In this document: positions 21,359 through 31,097 of the stretch, one piece after another | How positions within the stretch are numbered: the first letter of the stretch is position 1 | How the letters are laid out: every line of letters starts with the position of its first letter | NCBI RefSeq assembly: GCF_025574485.1 | Contig: NZ_JAOBPO010000001.1 | Span: 1,061,501-1,125,500 of the forward strand | Direction of reading: 5' to 3' | Origin: Kordiimonas aquimaris | GTDB taxonomy: Bacteria; Pseudomonadota; Alphaproteobacteria; Sphingomonadales; Kordiimonadaceae | DNA: 64,000 nucleotides | Made by a program: the position numbers and the translations under genes | Notes under the pieces: generated by a model | Database searches by the model: none | The model's input: the letters and a program-made list of their open reading frames with translations, nothing else | What the model was told of the DNA's origin: nothing

Positions 21359-22489
21359 TTACAAGATAACAAGATCATCGCGGTGAATTAGTGCTGCCCG
21401 CCCAGCATAACCTAAAACTGGAGTAACGTCTGATGTTTTCAAACCCATTATCAGTTTTGCGTCTGCTGCATCATATGAAACAAGCCCTTGCGCAACGATG
21501 TTTCCGTCCGGTCCTTTGCAGGCAACAAGGTCACCGCGCATGAACGCACCAGAAACATCTTTCACTCCGGCAGGCAGCAGGCTCGCGCCGCCGCTAAGGG
21601 CTTTGAAGGCGCCGTTATCAATCGTAACGACCCCTTTCGGTGCCATCATGCTCTGAATCCACTGTTTGCGGCGCGTCAGTGGGTCACTTGTAGCAGGGAA
21701 GCAGGTTGAACGTTCCCCTTTTTCAAGCCGACTAATAGGTGCCTGGCCATTACCATTCATAATGACCATTGAGCATCCGCCAGCCAGTGCAATTTTCGCT
21801 GCAAGTAGCTTGGTAACCATGCCGCCAGTACCAGCAGTGGTTTTTGCCGGACCGGCCATGGCTTCGATATCGGTGTTCAGGTCTTTCACAACAGGCATAA
21901 ACACTGCGTTGTTATCCACGGACGGATCAGTTGAGTACAAGCCGTCTATGTCGCTCAATAGTATTAACAGGTCTGCGCTACACATTTGCGCTACACGTGC
22001 GGCTAGCCGGTCATTGTCGCCAAAACGGATTTCACTTGTCGCAACAGTATCATTTTCGTTGATCACCGGTATCACACCGTTTTCGATGAGTGTTTCCACA
22101 GTGTTGCGTGCGTTTAAATATCGCGGCCTGTGTTCCAGATCATCAAGTGTTAACAGGATTTGAGCAATCGAGAGTTTTTGCGCTGCAAAAGCGTCCTGAT
22201 AACCCTGTGCGAGTTGAATTTGACCAATAGCGGCTGCTGCTTGTGCATCTTCTAGACGGTTGGTACGTTGCACCAACCCTAAGCCACCAAGGCCAAGTGC
22301 AATTGCCCCGGATGAAACCAAGATAACTTGCTTACCATTATCTCGAAGGGTTTTTATATCGTGAGCCAGGGCCTCAAGCCAGCCTTGCCTTAGCGCGTTA
22401 CCATCATTATCGATCAATAAAGATGAACCAACTTTAATGACAATGCGGTTTGCTGCTTTCAGCTTTTCCTGTGATAATTGGGTCACCAT
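21359..22489 (-). CDS. proB: glutamate 5-kinase
   Basis: First step of proline synthesis, phosphorylating glutamate; normally feedback-inhibited by proline. An amino-acid kinase domain ([39 protein letters not shown]) is followed by a C-terminal PUA domain from about residue 275, which includes [13 protein letters not shown]. The frame can be opened by a TTG at 22501, but the ATG at 22489 is preceded by GAAAGA and gives a normal N-terminus, so it is preferred. It lies 20 bases after obgE. Confidence 0.94.
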   Translation of the reverse strand: MVTQLSQEKLKAANRIVIKVGSSLLIDNDGNALRQGWLEALAHDIKTLRDNGKQVILVSSGAIALGLGGLGLVQRTNRLEDAQAAAAIGQIQLAQGYQDAFAAQKLSIAQILLTLDDLEHRPRYLNARNTVETLIENGVIPVINENDTVATSEIRFGDNDRLAARVAQMCSADLLILLSDIDGLYSTDPSVDNNAVFMPVVKDLNTDIEAMAGPAKTTAGTGGMVTKLLAAKIALAGGCSMVIMNGNGQAPISRLEKGERSTCFPATSDPLTRRKQWIQSMMAPKGVVTIDNGAFKALSGGASLLPAGVKDVSGAFMRGDLVACKGPDGNIVAQGLVSYDAADAKLIMGLKTSDVTPVLGYAGRAALIHRDDLVIL

Positions 22490-22509
22490 CACGTCTTTCA
22501 ATTACTGGC

Positions 22510-23586
<1,077 letters not shown>

Positions 23587-23685
23587 TCAGATCATTGCAC
23601 ACGCGCAAAGTGTGTGATTGATCTGCCAATCATTATGTGAAGCCAGCCTTAAAGCTATGTGACAGCCAGCAATATTTAACAATAG

Positions 23686-23714
23686 AAAAAGGCGAGCCGT
23701 ATGGCCCGCCTTTT
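23686..23714 (-). terminator. hairpin terminator after rpmA
   Basis: On the minus strand AAAAGGCGGGCC and GGCTCGCCTTTT form a 12-base stem with one mismatch around a 4-base loop, ending in a T run. It lies between rpmA and obgE, so it may end the ribosomal transcript or attenuate it. The stem is nearly symmetrical and could act on both strands. Confidence 0.65.
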
Positions 23715-23737
23715 CAAAATCACTATAGGTCTATGTT

Positions 23738-23989
23738 TTAGTTTTCTACAGAAACGAAAGCGCGACCGCTTTTGCCTTTGGAAAACTTAACCTGACCTTC
23801 AATGAGAGCGAAAAGGGTGTGGTCTTTACCCATGCCAACATTATCGCCCGGGTACCATTTTGTACCGCGCTGACGCACGATGATGTTACCGGCAAGAACG
23901 TTTTCGCCACCAAATTTTTTCACGCCTAAACGACGACCAATACTGTCGCGACCGTTATTAGAACTACCACCAGCTTTTTTGTGAGCCAT
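23738..23989 (-). CDS. rpmA: 50S ribosomal protein L27
   Basis: Ribosomal protein reaching into the peptidyl-transferase centre. It begins [20 protein letters not shown] with no leader to be cleaved, as expected outside Firmicutes, and contains [20 protein letters not shown] and [18 protein letters not shown]. It has 83 residues. It is co-transcribed with rplU, 28 bases upstream. Confidence 0.97.
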   Translation of the reverse strand: MAHKKAGGSSNNGRDSIGRRLGVKKFGGENVLAGNIIVRQRGTKWYPGDNVGMGKDHTLFALIEGQVKFSKGKSGRAFVSVEN

Positions 23990-24017
23990 TAGAGTGTCTC
24001 CTTAAATGTGTGGCCGC

Positions 24018-24503
24018 TTATTCAGCGGTTTTCTTGGTTGCTTTTTTTGCAGCAGGCTTCTTGGCAGGTGCCTTCTTCGCAGCAGGTTCAGCGGCAGCCT
24101 TCTTAGGCGCTGCTTTCTTTGCTGGAGCTTTCTTAGCCGGTGCAGCTTTTTCTTCTGCTTTTGCTTCCGCTTTCTTAGGCGCTGCTTTTTTCGCTGCACC
24201 AATCGCATTCACACGCAGAACTGTAATTTCTTGGCGATGGCCTTTTTTACGGCGGTAGTTGTGACGACGCTTCTTTTTAAAGACAGTAATTTTCTTGTCT
24301 TTTTTCTGCTCAAGTACTTCTGCTGTTACAACAGTGCCTGAGATAAGAGGCTCACCAACTTTGACACCTTTGTCATCGCCGACCATCAACACTTGATCAA
24401 GTGTTACATTTTTTCCAGTTTCGCCTTCAAGTTTTTCAACTTTAATGACGTCGCCTTCAGTAACGCGGTACTGCTTACCGCCTGTCTTTACGACTGCGAA
24501 CAT
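24018..24503 (-). CDS. rplU: 50S ribosomal protein L21 with Lys/Ala/Pro-rich tail
   Basis: Ribosomal protein binding 23S rRNA. The first 103 residues are a complete L21 ([42 protein letters not shown]). Residues from about 108 to 161 form a low-complexity tail of repeated AKKAPAKKA units resembling the C-terminus of histone H1, absent from E. coli L21 (about 103 residues). Such tails occur in other alphaproteobacterial L21 proteins. First gene of the rplU-rpmA-obgE transcript. Confidence 0.95.
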   Translation of the reverse strand: MFAVVKTGGKQYRVTEGDVIKVEKLEGETGKNVTLDQVLMVGDDKGVKVGEPLISGTVVTAEVLEQKKDKKITVFKKKRRHNYRRKKGHRQEITVLRVNAIGAAKKAAPKKAEAKAEEKAAPAKKAPAKKAAPKKAAAEPAAKKAPAKKPAAKKATKKTAE

Positions 24504-24814
24504 TTCTGTTCCTTTCAGTTTTTAACGCCGCAGCAAACCGGGTGGGGCTTAACCCTTTGATATATCCCACACTTTGGGCGGTTTCCGCTGGCTATTATAA
24601 AATAGCTATTGTGGCGCCTAAATTACCTTCAGGCTGCCGAACGCGCGGAATATACGGATTTAATCCTAGGAGTCAATGGCGGAATGCCCAGAATCTGTCA
24701 TTCTTTACTGGTCACGAAAATGCGCGTTGACCACTATACTGGACACTCTTTAACATTATCACTGATAAAACTTTGGGCAAAAGATTTTTAACTATATTAG
24801 AGCAGGGGTGCGTG
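24504..24814. promoter_or_regulatory. divergent intergenic region between rplU and the nitrilase gene
   Basis: A 311-base gap with no supportable gene. It holds the rplU promoter on the minus strand and a weaker possible promoter for the nitrilase gene on the plus strand (TTGACC at 24727-24732, 18-base spacer, TAACAT at 24751-24756). The rplU leader of about 140 bases contains a small hairpin, GCTATT and AATAGC around a 4-base loop (about 24593-24608), and a GTGGG/CCCAC pairing nearer the start codon, so a structured leader is possible. Confidence 0.5.
24649..24676 (-). promoter_or_regulatory. sigma70-type promoter for rplU-rpmA-obgE
   Basis: On the minus strand TTGACT (24671-24676) is followed after 16 bases by TATATT (24649-24654). 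Both boxes are close to consensus. Transcription would start near 24642, leaving an unusually long leader of about 140 bases before rplU. Confidence 0.6.
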
Positions 24815-25750
24815 ATGACGTCGTCTTCAACAATTATCGGTGCGGTGGTGCAAGCAGGCACACCTCTTTATCAGACGCAGCAGACATTGGAAAAGCTTGG
24901 CGACATGACGGCAGACGCTGCGCGCCAGGGGGCGCAACTTGTTGTGTTCCCGGAGGCATTCGTTGGTGGGTACCCGAAAGGGATTGATTTTGGTGTTCGG
25001 CTTGGCTCCCGTACGGACGAAGGGCGCGATGATTTCAAGCGGTATTATGAAAGCGCCATTGATGTGCCAGGTGCTGAGACGGCGCGTATCGGTGAAATAG
25101 CCGCAGAGAACAAAACTTACATCGTGGTTGGTGTGATTGAGCGGGACGGTGGCACACTTTATTGCACCGCGCTTTATTTTGCGCCCGATGGTACGCTTAT
25201 GGATAAGCACCGCAAACTGATGCCAACGGCGCTGGAGCGTGTGGTTTGGGGTTACGGTGATGGTTCAACGCTTGCCGCACCCAAAACGGACATTGGCACG
25301 ATTGGTGGCTGTATTTGCTGGGAAAATTATATGCCGCAACTGCGCCTTGCTATGTACCAAAAAGGTGTTGAGTTTTACTGCGCCCCCACGGTGGATGACC
25401 GCGATGTGTGGCTCCCGACCATGCAAACAATTGCGCTTGAAGGGCGCTGTTTTGTGCTTAGTGCGTGTCAGTTCATGACACGCGGTAACGGCCCGGCGGA
25501 TTTCCACCCTGTTCAGGGCGAAGATGATGACACTGTGTTGATCCGCGGTGGTAGCTGCATCATCTCACCGCTTGGCAAAGTACTGGCAGGGCCAGTGTTT
25601 AACAAGGAGGCCATTCTGACAGCAGAGCTGGATAAATCAGAGATTATTCGTGGTAAATATGACTTTGACGTGGTGGGTCATTATGCTCGACCGGACATTT
25701 TCACACTGAATGTAAACGAGCACCCACAACAGATAGTTAAAACTGAGTAA
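24815..25750 (+). CDS. nitrilase (carbon-nitrogen hydrolase family)
   Basis: Nitrilase-superfamily enzyme that should hydrolyse a nitrile to a carboxylic acid and ammonia. From the chosen ATG the catalytic triad is Glu47 in FPEAFVGGYP, Lys134 in HRKLMPT and Cys168 in CICWENYMP; these motifs mark true nitrilases rather than amidases of the superfamily. The frame opens at 24773, but those 14 residues are atypical and a G-rich ribosome site (CAGGGG) lies before 24815. It has 311 residues. It is divergent from rplU; the AT-rich ORF just after it may be co-transcribed. The natural nitrile is unknown. Confidence 0.85.
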   Translation: MTSSSTIIGAVVQAGTPLYQTQQTLEKLGDMTADAARQGAQLVVFPEAFVGGYPKGIDFGVRLGSRTDEGRDDFKRYYESAIDVPGAETARIGEIAAENKTYIVVGVIERDGGTLYCTALYFAPDGTLMDKHRKLMPTALERVVWGYGDGSTLAAPKTDIGTIGGCICWENYMPQLRLAMYQKGVEFYCAPTVDDRDVWLPTMQTIALEGRCFVLSACQFMTRGNGPADFHPVQGEDDDTVLIRGGSCIISPLGKVLAGPVFNKEAILTAELDKSEIIRGKYDFDVVGHYARPDIFTLNVNEHPQQIVKTE

Positions 25751-25753
25751 ATT

Positions 25754-26074
25754 GTGCTTTACAGGTTTATAGTCAGTAATAAGAAGCTGTTAGCATTTAG
25801 TTTTTTGCGGTGTTTGCCGAAACTAATAATACTTATGATTTTCATAACGGGGATTGGTTTTTTAAAAATTAGTGATGTAGGGCTAGAAAATTTTCTAACC
25901 CGCGCGCCCTTAGCTTTTTCTATTCCACTATTCCTTTTTAGTCTCGTATTAACTGGCAAAAGCTATTTACAAGTTAAGAAGAAGCTTAGTGAGAAGCATA
26001 TTGACGAAACCACGTTTCTTTCGATGAAACTTAGTGAGCAAAAAGATCTAGTTGGCAAATTTGAAATCTACTAA
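25754..26074 (+). CDS. small two-helix membrane protein, hypothetical
   Basis: A possible 106-residue protein starting with GTG three bases after the nitrilase stop, with no good Shine-Dalgarno sequence. Two hydrophobic stretches (LIILMIFITGIGFLKI near residues 24-39 and PLAFSIPLFLFSLVL near 52-66) predict two membrane helices; the C-terminal third is charged. G+C in two counted lines is about 35-38%, lower than the neighbours. I do not recognise a family. It could be a real late-acquired gene or a chance ORF in a 400-base gap. Confidence 0.35.
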   Translation: MLYRFIVSNKKLLAFSFLRCLPKLIILMIFITGIGFLKISDVGLENFLTRAPLAFSIPLFLFSLVLTGKSYLQVKKKLSEKHIDETTFLSMKLSEQKDLVGKFEIY

Positions 26075-26149
26075 CTAGTCCGTTTTGTAGCCTTAAAATT
26101 GGAAAGAAACGTAATAAATTCTGGTTTTTCTGATAACCGCACTGATTAG

Positions 26150-27106
26150 CTAGCAAATGCGCTGTTTAGCTGCCTTGTACTGCGCATCTAGAATATCAAC
26201 AAACTCTGCCGTTGTGCGCACTGCATCCACGGCACCAATGCCTTGACCACAACCCCAAATATCTTTCCACGCTTTTGATTTTTCGCTGCCGCCGGAGCCA
26301 AAGCTCATCGCAGATGGGTCACTTTCTGGCAGATTGTCAGGGTCCATGCCAGCGTCGCGGATGGATGGTTTCAGATAGTTGCCGTGCACCCCTGTGAACA
26401 GGTTGGTGTAAACAATGTCGTCAGCGCAGTGGTCAACGATGGACTGTTTGTAACGCTCGTCTGCGTTGGCCTCTTTCGTTGCGATGAACGCAGAGCCGAT
26501 GTAGCCAAAGTCTGCGCCCATGGCTTGCGCGGCCAGCACAGCATCGCCTGTTGCGATAGAGCCTGACATGGCAACAGGCCCATCAAACCATGTGCGAATT
26601 TCCTGAATGAGCGCGAAAGGTGACAGTGTGCCTGCGTGCCCGCCAGCACCAGCGGCAACCGCGATCAAGCCGTCAGCGCCTTTTTCAATCGCTTTCTTGG
26701 CAAATTTATTATTGATAATGTCGTGCAACACAATGCCGCCGTATGAATGGATGGCGTCGTTCACTTCCACGCGGGCACCGAGCGACGTGATGATAATGGG
26801 TACTTTGTATTTCACGCACATTTCAACATCGTGCATCAGGCGGTCATTTGATTTGTGCACAATCTGGTTCACGGCAAACGGTGCGGCTGGGTTATCAGGG
26901 TTTGCCTGATTGTATGCGTCCAGCTCTTCGGTGATGCGTTTCAACCATTCCTCAAGCACAGGGCCAGGGCGTGCGTTCAAGGCGGGAAACGAACCAACGA
27001 TACCAGCCTTACACTGCTCAATCACGATATCGGGGTTTGATATGATGAAAAGCGGTGAGCCAATAACGGGAAGTCGTAAATTCTGAAGTTGCTGTGGCAA
27101 TGCCAT
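26150..27106 (-). CDS. nitronate monooxygenase / 2-nitropropane dioxygenase family
   Basis: FMN-dependent TIM-barrel enzyme that oxidises alkyl nitronates; in some bacteria it protects against propionate 3-nitronate. Motifs include LRLPVIGSPLFIISNPDIV at the start, GADGLIAVAAGAGGHAG in the flavin-phosphate region, GSIATGDAVLAAQAMGAD and GYIGSAFIATKEA. The frame opens at 27205, but AAAGGA precedes the ATG at 27106 and the added 33 residues look unlike the family, so 27106 is chosen (318 residues). It is divergent from the secreted HExxH gene. Other flavoenzymes of this fold, such as FabK-like reductases, are less likely. Confidence 0.82.
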   Translation of the reverse strand: MALPQQLQNLRLPVIGSPLFIISNPDIVIEQCKAGIVGSFPALNARPGPVLEEWLKRITEELDAYNQANPDNPAAPFAVNQIVHKSNDRLMHDVEMCVKYKVPIIITSLGARVEVNDAIHSYGGIVLHDIINNKFAKKAIEKGADGLIAVAAGAGGHAGTLSPFALIQEIRTWFDGPVAMSGSIATGDAVLAAQAMGADFGYIGSAFIATKEANADERYKQSIVDHCADDIVYTNLFTGVHGNYLKPSIRDAGMDPDNLPESDPSAMSFGSGGSEKSKAWKDIWGCGQGIGAVDAVRTTAEFVDILDAQYKAAKQRIC

Positions 27107-27300
27107 ATCATGTTTCCTTTGTGCCCTGCTGCGCCATTTTTTAGCGCGCGTAGTATCGATTAAAAAGTAAGTAGCGCCGCACGCGTGCGTGTCCAGAAAA
27201 ATCATGCTTATGTAATGAATGTGTTTGCTAAAGCTTGAATAAGTGCGCTTGGAGTGCCTTATTATAAACAGGGGAAAAATAACTTTGGTGATATGTCCTT

Positions 27301-28026
27301 ATGCTTAGCCGATTTATAAATAAAATCGCTGTTGCTGCGGCATCTCTTGCTGTTGGCATGATTGTTAGTGCATCTGGCGCGGATGCCGCTGATTTCACCT
27401 TCGTAGCGGAGGATGGATTACAGCCTGTTGATTATGCACATATTGAAGATGCGCTTAATGAAAGCCGTGCTTCTGTTCTAAGTAGCTTAGGCTTAACTGA
27501 ACTACAGGGTGTTGTTGTTCGGATTTGGCATAATGAAGAATTGTATCAGGATGCGATGGAGGCAACCTTTGGTGCGCGTGCGCCTGGCTCTCGGGGATAT
27601 GTTTACGGAGACAGCGAAATACGTTTGTTGTTAACCGACAGGCCCACTGCTGCGCGTGAAGCGGTGCATGAGTTTGTTCATGCCGCAAGCCTCAACTTGA
27701 ACCCTGAATTTGGTAACAATCCACGCTGGCTTTGGGAAGCGGTTGCCATATACACCGCGAATGAAACACCACATGCGCAAACAATTTTTCTGTTTCAAAA
27801 CGGTAAATGCCCGTCGTTGGCGTCGTTAAACGAACCTTTCAACCGTGGTGGTTCAATTTACGATGTTGGCTATTATTTGATGGAATTTGTTGCAAGCGAA
27901 TGGAACCAGGCAGCAATTGTGGATCTGGTTAAAACAAACGGCGATATTGAAGCTGTTTTGGGTATTGATACTGAAGCGTTTGAAACTCAGTGGTGTTCGT
28001 TTGTTCGCGGCAAGTATAGCTCGTGA
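27301..28026 (+). CDS. secreted HExxH (gluzincin-like) putative metallopeptidase
   Basis: Exported protein with a signal peptide at about residues 1-29 (ending GADA-A). The zinc motif His123-Glu124-Phe-Val-His127 lies in EAVHEFVHAAS, and 20-25 residues later WLWEAVAIYTANE supplies a plausible third ligand glutamate, as in gluzincins of the peptidase MA type. Two cysteines (in GKCPSL and QWCSFV) could form a disulfide. At 241 residues it is a minimal catalytic domain. The neighbouring downstream membrane protein gene begins about 20 bases after its stop. Substrate unknown; the peptidase call rests on the motif and its spacing. Confidence 0.65.
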   Translation: MLSRFINKIAVAAASLAVGMIVSASGADAADFTFVAEDGLQPVDYAHIEDALNESRASVLSSLGLTELQGVVVRIWHNEELYQDAMEATFGARAPGSRGYVYGDSEIRLLLTDRPTAAREAVHEFVHAASLNLNPEFGNNPRWLWEAVAIYTANETPHAQTIFLFQNGKCPSLASLNEPFNRGGSIYDVGYYLMEFVASEWNQAAIVDLVKTNGDIEAVLGIDTEAFETQWCSFVRGKYSS

Positions 28027-28047
28027 ACGCTCTTTGAGGGGGAACTA

Positions 28048-28698
28048 ATTATTTTTGCCGATATTATAGAAGCAGGAATTGTGGGTGCATTGCCTGTTGC
28101 GTGCTTTACGTTTTTGACCTTGCAATGGTCTATCGTGAGCGGAAAACTTGCCAAGTTTACCGATGCGAAAGACCTGCAGGCACAATACAAAAAGATTAAA
28201 GACGAAGCAAAGGAGGCAAAGACGAAAGCTAAAGAGCAGAAAAAACTTAACGAAGCTGAAGAAGAAAGTGGACCAAAGGAAAAAGAACCTTTTTTCCGCC
28301 AGCAAAAAGGTGGAGACCTGTTGCATGGTAAGCTGATGTTCTTCGGTGGCGGTTTTTACGGCACGATGGCACTGTTCACGTATCTGATTGTTGAAGTTGA
28401 TGAAGTGCTGAGTTTCTTGGGCAAAATCATTGATTTTACCAATTGGCATTTCAGCTTTAGTTTTCAATTTGTCATTGATCTGTTCATCAACTCAATCATG
28501 AATATTGTTGCAGCTTTTGTTTGGTTTCATACGTTGCAGGATTACGCGGATATGGGTAATGGCTGGATTTGGTTAGTGGCCGCATATGCTGGCTATTTGG
28601 GCGGCGTGCGCTTTACACGGGAAAAAGGCGATGAAGCATGGCAATTCCTGTCAGAGGAAATCGGAAAAATTAAAGGCAAGCTCACTGTTAAACGATGA
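28048..28698 (+). CDS. membrane protein of unknown function with charged cytoplasmic loop
   Basis: I do not recognise the family. The frame from the GTG at 28081 gives 205 residues, but codons are open back to an ATT at 28048 that sits five bases after GAGGGGG, the only strong Shine-Dalgarno sequence here; the GTG has AGGA only three bases away. Starting at ATT would complete an N-terminal membrane helix (IIEAGIVGALPVACFTFLTL). A very Lys/Glu-rich region (about residues 35-80, with KEAKTKAKEQKK) probably forms a coiled coil, followed by about three hydrophobic segments. It probably forms an operon with the HExxH gene. Confidence 0.6.
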   Translation: MIFADIIEAGIVGALPVACFTFLTLQWSIVSGKLAKFTDAKDLQAQYKKIKDEAKEAKTKAKEQKKLNEAEEESGPKEKEPFFRQQKGGDLLHGKLMFFGGGFYGTMALFTYLIVEVDEVLSFLGKIIDFTNWHFSFSFQFVIDLFINSIMNIVAAFVWFHTLQDYADMGNGWIWLVAAYAGYLGGVRFTREKGDEAWQFLSEEIGKIKGKLTVKR

Positions 28699-28732
28699 AC
28701 TCGCCTCTTTGTTTGGTTTTAAGGTTTGATAC

Positions 28733-29923
28733 CTAAACGCCGAGTAAATTCTTCACTTCGGCAAAAGCATCAACAGCATGGTCCAATTCACTGCGTGTAA
28801 GCGCTGCTGACATTTGCGTACGAATACGGGCCTTGCCGTTCGGCACCACAGGATATGAAAACGCCACGACATAAACACCGCGTTTCAGCATTTCGTCTGC
28901 AAATTTGCTGGCAAGTGCGGCATCATACAGCATGACGGGCACAATTGGATGCTCGCCCGGAAGAAGATCAAAGCCATGTGACGTCATCTTTTCGCGGAAG
29001 TAGGTCGTGTTGCTTTGCAACTGATCACGCAAATCGTTTGATGTTGTAACGAGCTCAATCGCTTTAATCGCGCCAGCAACTACTGGCGGGGCAACTGTGT
29101 TTGAAAATAGATACGGCCTTGAACGTTGGCGCAGCAGTTCAACAACTTCGCGTTTACCGCTGGTGTAACCACCGCTTGCGCCGCCAAGCGCTTTGCCGAG
29201 TGTGCCAGTGATAATGTCAACGCGGTCCATGCAGCCGCGGAATTCATGCGTACCTTTACCGCCAGCACCGATAAAGCCGGTAGCGTGGCAGTCATCAAAA
29301 TGTACGAGGGCGCCGTATTTTTCCGCCAGATCACACACTTCATCAAGGCGCGCGATAAAGCCGTCCATCGAAAACACACCGTCAGTGGTAATCAGCTTGA
29401 AGCGAGCACCTGCAGTATCAGCCGCTTTCAGTTGGGCTTCAAGGTCAGCCATATCGTTGTTTTTGTATCGGTATCGCTTTGCTTTCGAAAGGCGCACACC
29501 GTCAATAATACTGGCATGGTTTAATTCGTCAGATATCACCGCATCTTCAGGGCCAAGAATTGTTTCAAACAAACCACCGTTTGCATCAAAGCAACTGGGG
29601 TACAAGATTGTATCTTCAACGCCGAGGAATTTGCTCAGTGTGTCTTCGAGGTTTTTGTGAACGGACTGTGTGCCGCAGATGAAGCGCACTGAGGCCATGC
29701 CGTAGCCCCAATCCTGCAAGCCTTTTAGGGCTGCCGCGTTTACCTCTGGGTGCTGTGCAAGGCCAAGATAATTGTTGGCGCACAGATTAATAACAGAACT
29801 GCCGTCGCTGATGCCAACAGAGGCACCTTGCGGTGTTGTTATTTCGCGCTCGTTTTTGAACAGGCCAGCTTCCCTAATGTCGCTTAATTGGCTTGCTAAA
29901 TGTTCCTGAAATTGTCCGTACAT
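28733..29923 (-). CDS. kbl: glycine C-acetyltransferase (2-amino-3-ketobutyrate CoA ligase)
   Basis: PLP enzyme splitting 2-amino-3-oxobutyrate with CoA into glycine and acetyl-CoA, the second step of threonine breakdown. The PLP lysine is in [37 protein letters not shown] and [14 protein letters not shown] are family motifs. It has 396 residues and a strong GAGGAG ribosome site. It is the downstream partner of tdh, 11 bases after it. Confidence 0.95.
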   Translation of the reverse strand: MYGQFQEHLASQLSDIREAGLFKNEREITTPQGASVGISDGSSVINLCANNYLGLAQHPEVNAAALKGLQDWGYGMASVRFICGTQSVHKNLEDTLSKFLGVEDTILYPSCFDANGGLFETILGPEDAVISDELNHASIIDGVRLSKAKRYRYKNNDMADLEAQLKAADTAGARFKLITTDGVFSMDGFIARLDEVCDLAEKYGALVHFDDCHATGFIGAGGKGTHEFRGCMDRVDIITGTLGKALGGASGGYTSGKREVVELLRQRSRPYLFSNTVAPPVVAGAIKAIELVTTSNDLRDQLQSNTTYFREKMTSHGFDLLPGEHPIVPVMLYDAALASKFADEMLKRGVYVVAFSYPVVPNGKARIRTQMSAALTRSELDHAVDAFAEVKNLLGV

Positions 29924-29934
29924 TTATCTGCTCC

Positions 29935-30963
29935 TCAACTTTCCCAGTTCAGCACAACTTTGCTGGCCTTGCCTGCGTTCATTAGGTCAAAGCCCTGTTG
30001 AAAGTCAGTATATGGCAGTTTGTGCGTGATAACTGGCGCAATGTTCAGCCCGTTTTCAATCATTACCGACATTTTGTACCATGTTTCGTACATCTCGCGG
30101 CCATAAATGCCTTTCAATGTTAGCATGTTGAAAATGATTTTTTCCCAATCAACGTCGACCCCTTTGCCCGGGATGCCAAGAATGGATATCTTGCCACCGT
30201 GACACATGCTGTCGATCAAATCCTGAAAAGCGGCAGGATTGCCAGACATCTCAAGGCCAACATCAAACCCTTCACGCATACCGAGTTCGGCTTGCACGTC
30301 AGACAGTTTTTCATTGCGTACATCAACGGTGCGTGTAGCGCCGAGCGTCGCGGCAAGTTTCAGTCGCTCCGGCACAACATCAGTAATAACCACATGCCGT
30401 GCACCAGCATGGCGGCACACCGCTGCTGCCATGGCCCCAATGGGGCCTGCGCCTGTGATCAGCACATCTTCGCCGAGCAAGTCCCACTGCAATGCAGTGT
30501 GGACAGCATTTCCTAGGGGATCAAACAGCGAGGCAACATCAAGGTCGATACCGTCGTTGTGCTCCCATACGTTGGACATGGGCAGCGCAACGTATTCAGC
30601 AAATGCACCAGGGCGATTTACACCGATGCCGCTCGTGTGCGCGCACAAATGTCTGCGGCCAGCCATACAGTTGCGGCAGCGCCCGCATACAACGTGCCCT
30701 TCGCCTGAAACCAGTTGGCCAGGGTGAAAATCAATTACATTGGAACCGGTATCGACAATCTCACCGACAAACTCGTGACCAACTACCATTGGTACAGGGA
30801 TCGTTTTTTGTGCCCACTCGTCCCAGTTATAGATATGCATATCGGTGCCGCAAATAGCAGTGCGTTTAACCTTGATCAATACATCATTGATGCCAACTTT
30901 GGGTTCTGGAACATCTTCCAGCCACAAACCAACAGCGGCTTCGCGTTTGACGAGTGCTTTCAT
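29935..30963 (-). CDS. tdh: L-threonine 3-dehydrogenase
   Basis: Zinc alcohol-dehydrogenase family enzyme oxidising threonine to 2-amino-3-oxobutyrate with NAD+. The catalytic zinc site starts at [15 protein letters not shown] and continues with GHEFVGEIV; the structural zinc cysteines are in [15 protein letters not shown], and the Rossmann motif is [18 protein letters not shown]. It has 342 residues. First gene of the tdh-kbl operon. The leader (30964-31097) contains a GCGCCC-GGCGC hairpin of unknown meaning. Confidence 0.95.
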   Translation of the reverse strand: MKALVKREAAVGLWLEDVPEPKVGINDVLIKVKRTAICGTDMHIYNWDEWAQKTIPVPMVVGHEFVGEIVDTGSNVIDFHPGQLVSGEGHVVCGRCRNCMAGRRHLCAHTSGIGVNRPGAFAEYVALPMSNVWEHNDGIDLDVASLFDPLGNAVHTALQWDLLGEDVLITGAGPIGAMAAAVCRHAGARHVVITDVVPERLKLAATLGATRTVDVRNEKLSDVQAELGMREGFDVGLEMSGNPAAFQDLIDSMCHGGKISILGIPGKGVDVDWEKIIFNMLTLKGIYGREMYETWYKMSVMIENGLNIAPVITHKLPYTDFQQGFDLMNAGKASKVVLNWES

Positions 30964-31097
30964 GTCTTTATCCAGCCAGTTTTAATTGCGCCGTATATGG
31001 GCGCGTTAAGCCTTTGCGTCTATTGCCTCATGGCGCATGCGGGTGCAACTGGATTCTATGATCCTGTACCCAATTTTTTGTGAGGCGAGCGTACTAG

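Noticed and set aside
24006-24341. Plus-strand frames with Cys/Phe/Ala repeats over rplU
   Set aside because: They are shadows of the Lys/Ala-rich L21 tail on the opposite strand.
30964-31097. Glycine or SAM riboswitch before tdh-kbl
   Set aside because: Only one short GCGCC hairpin is present; no conserved riboswitch core was recognised.
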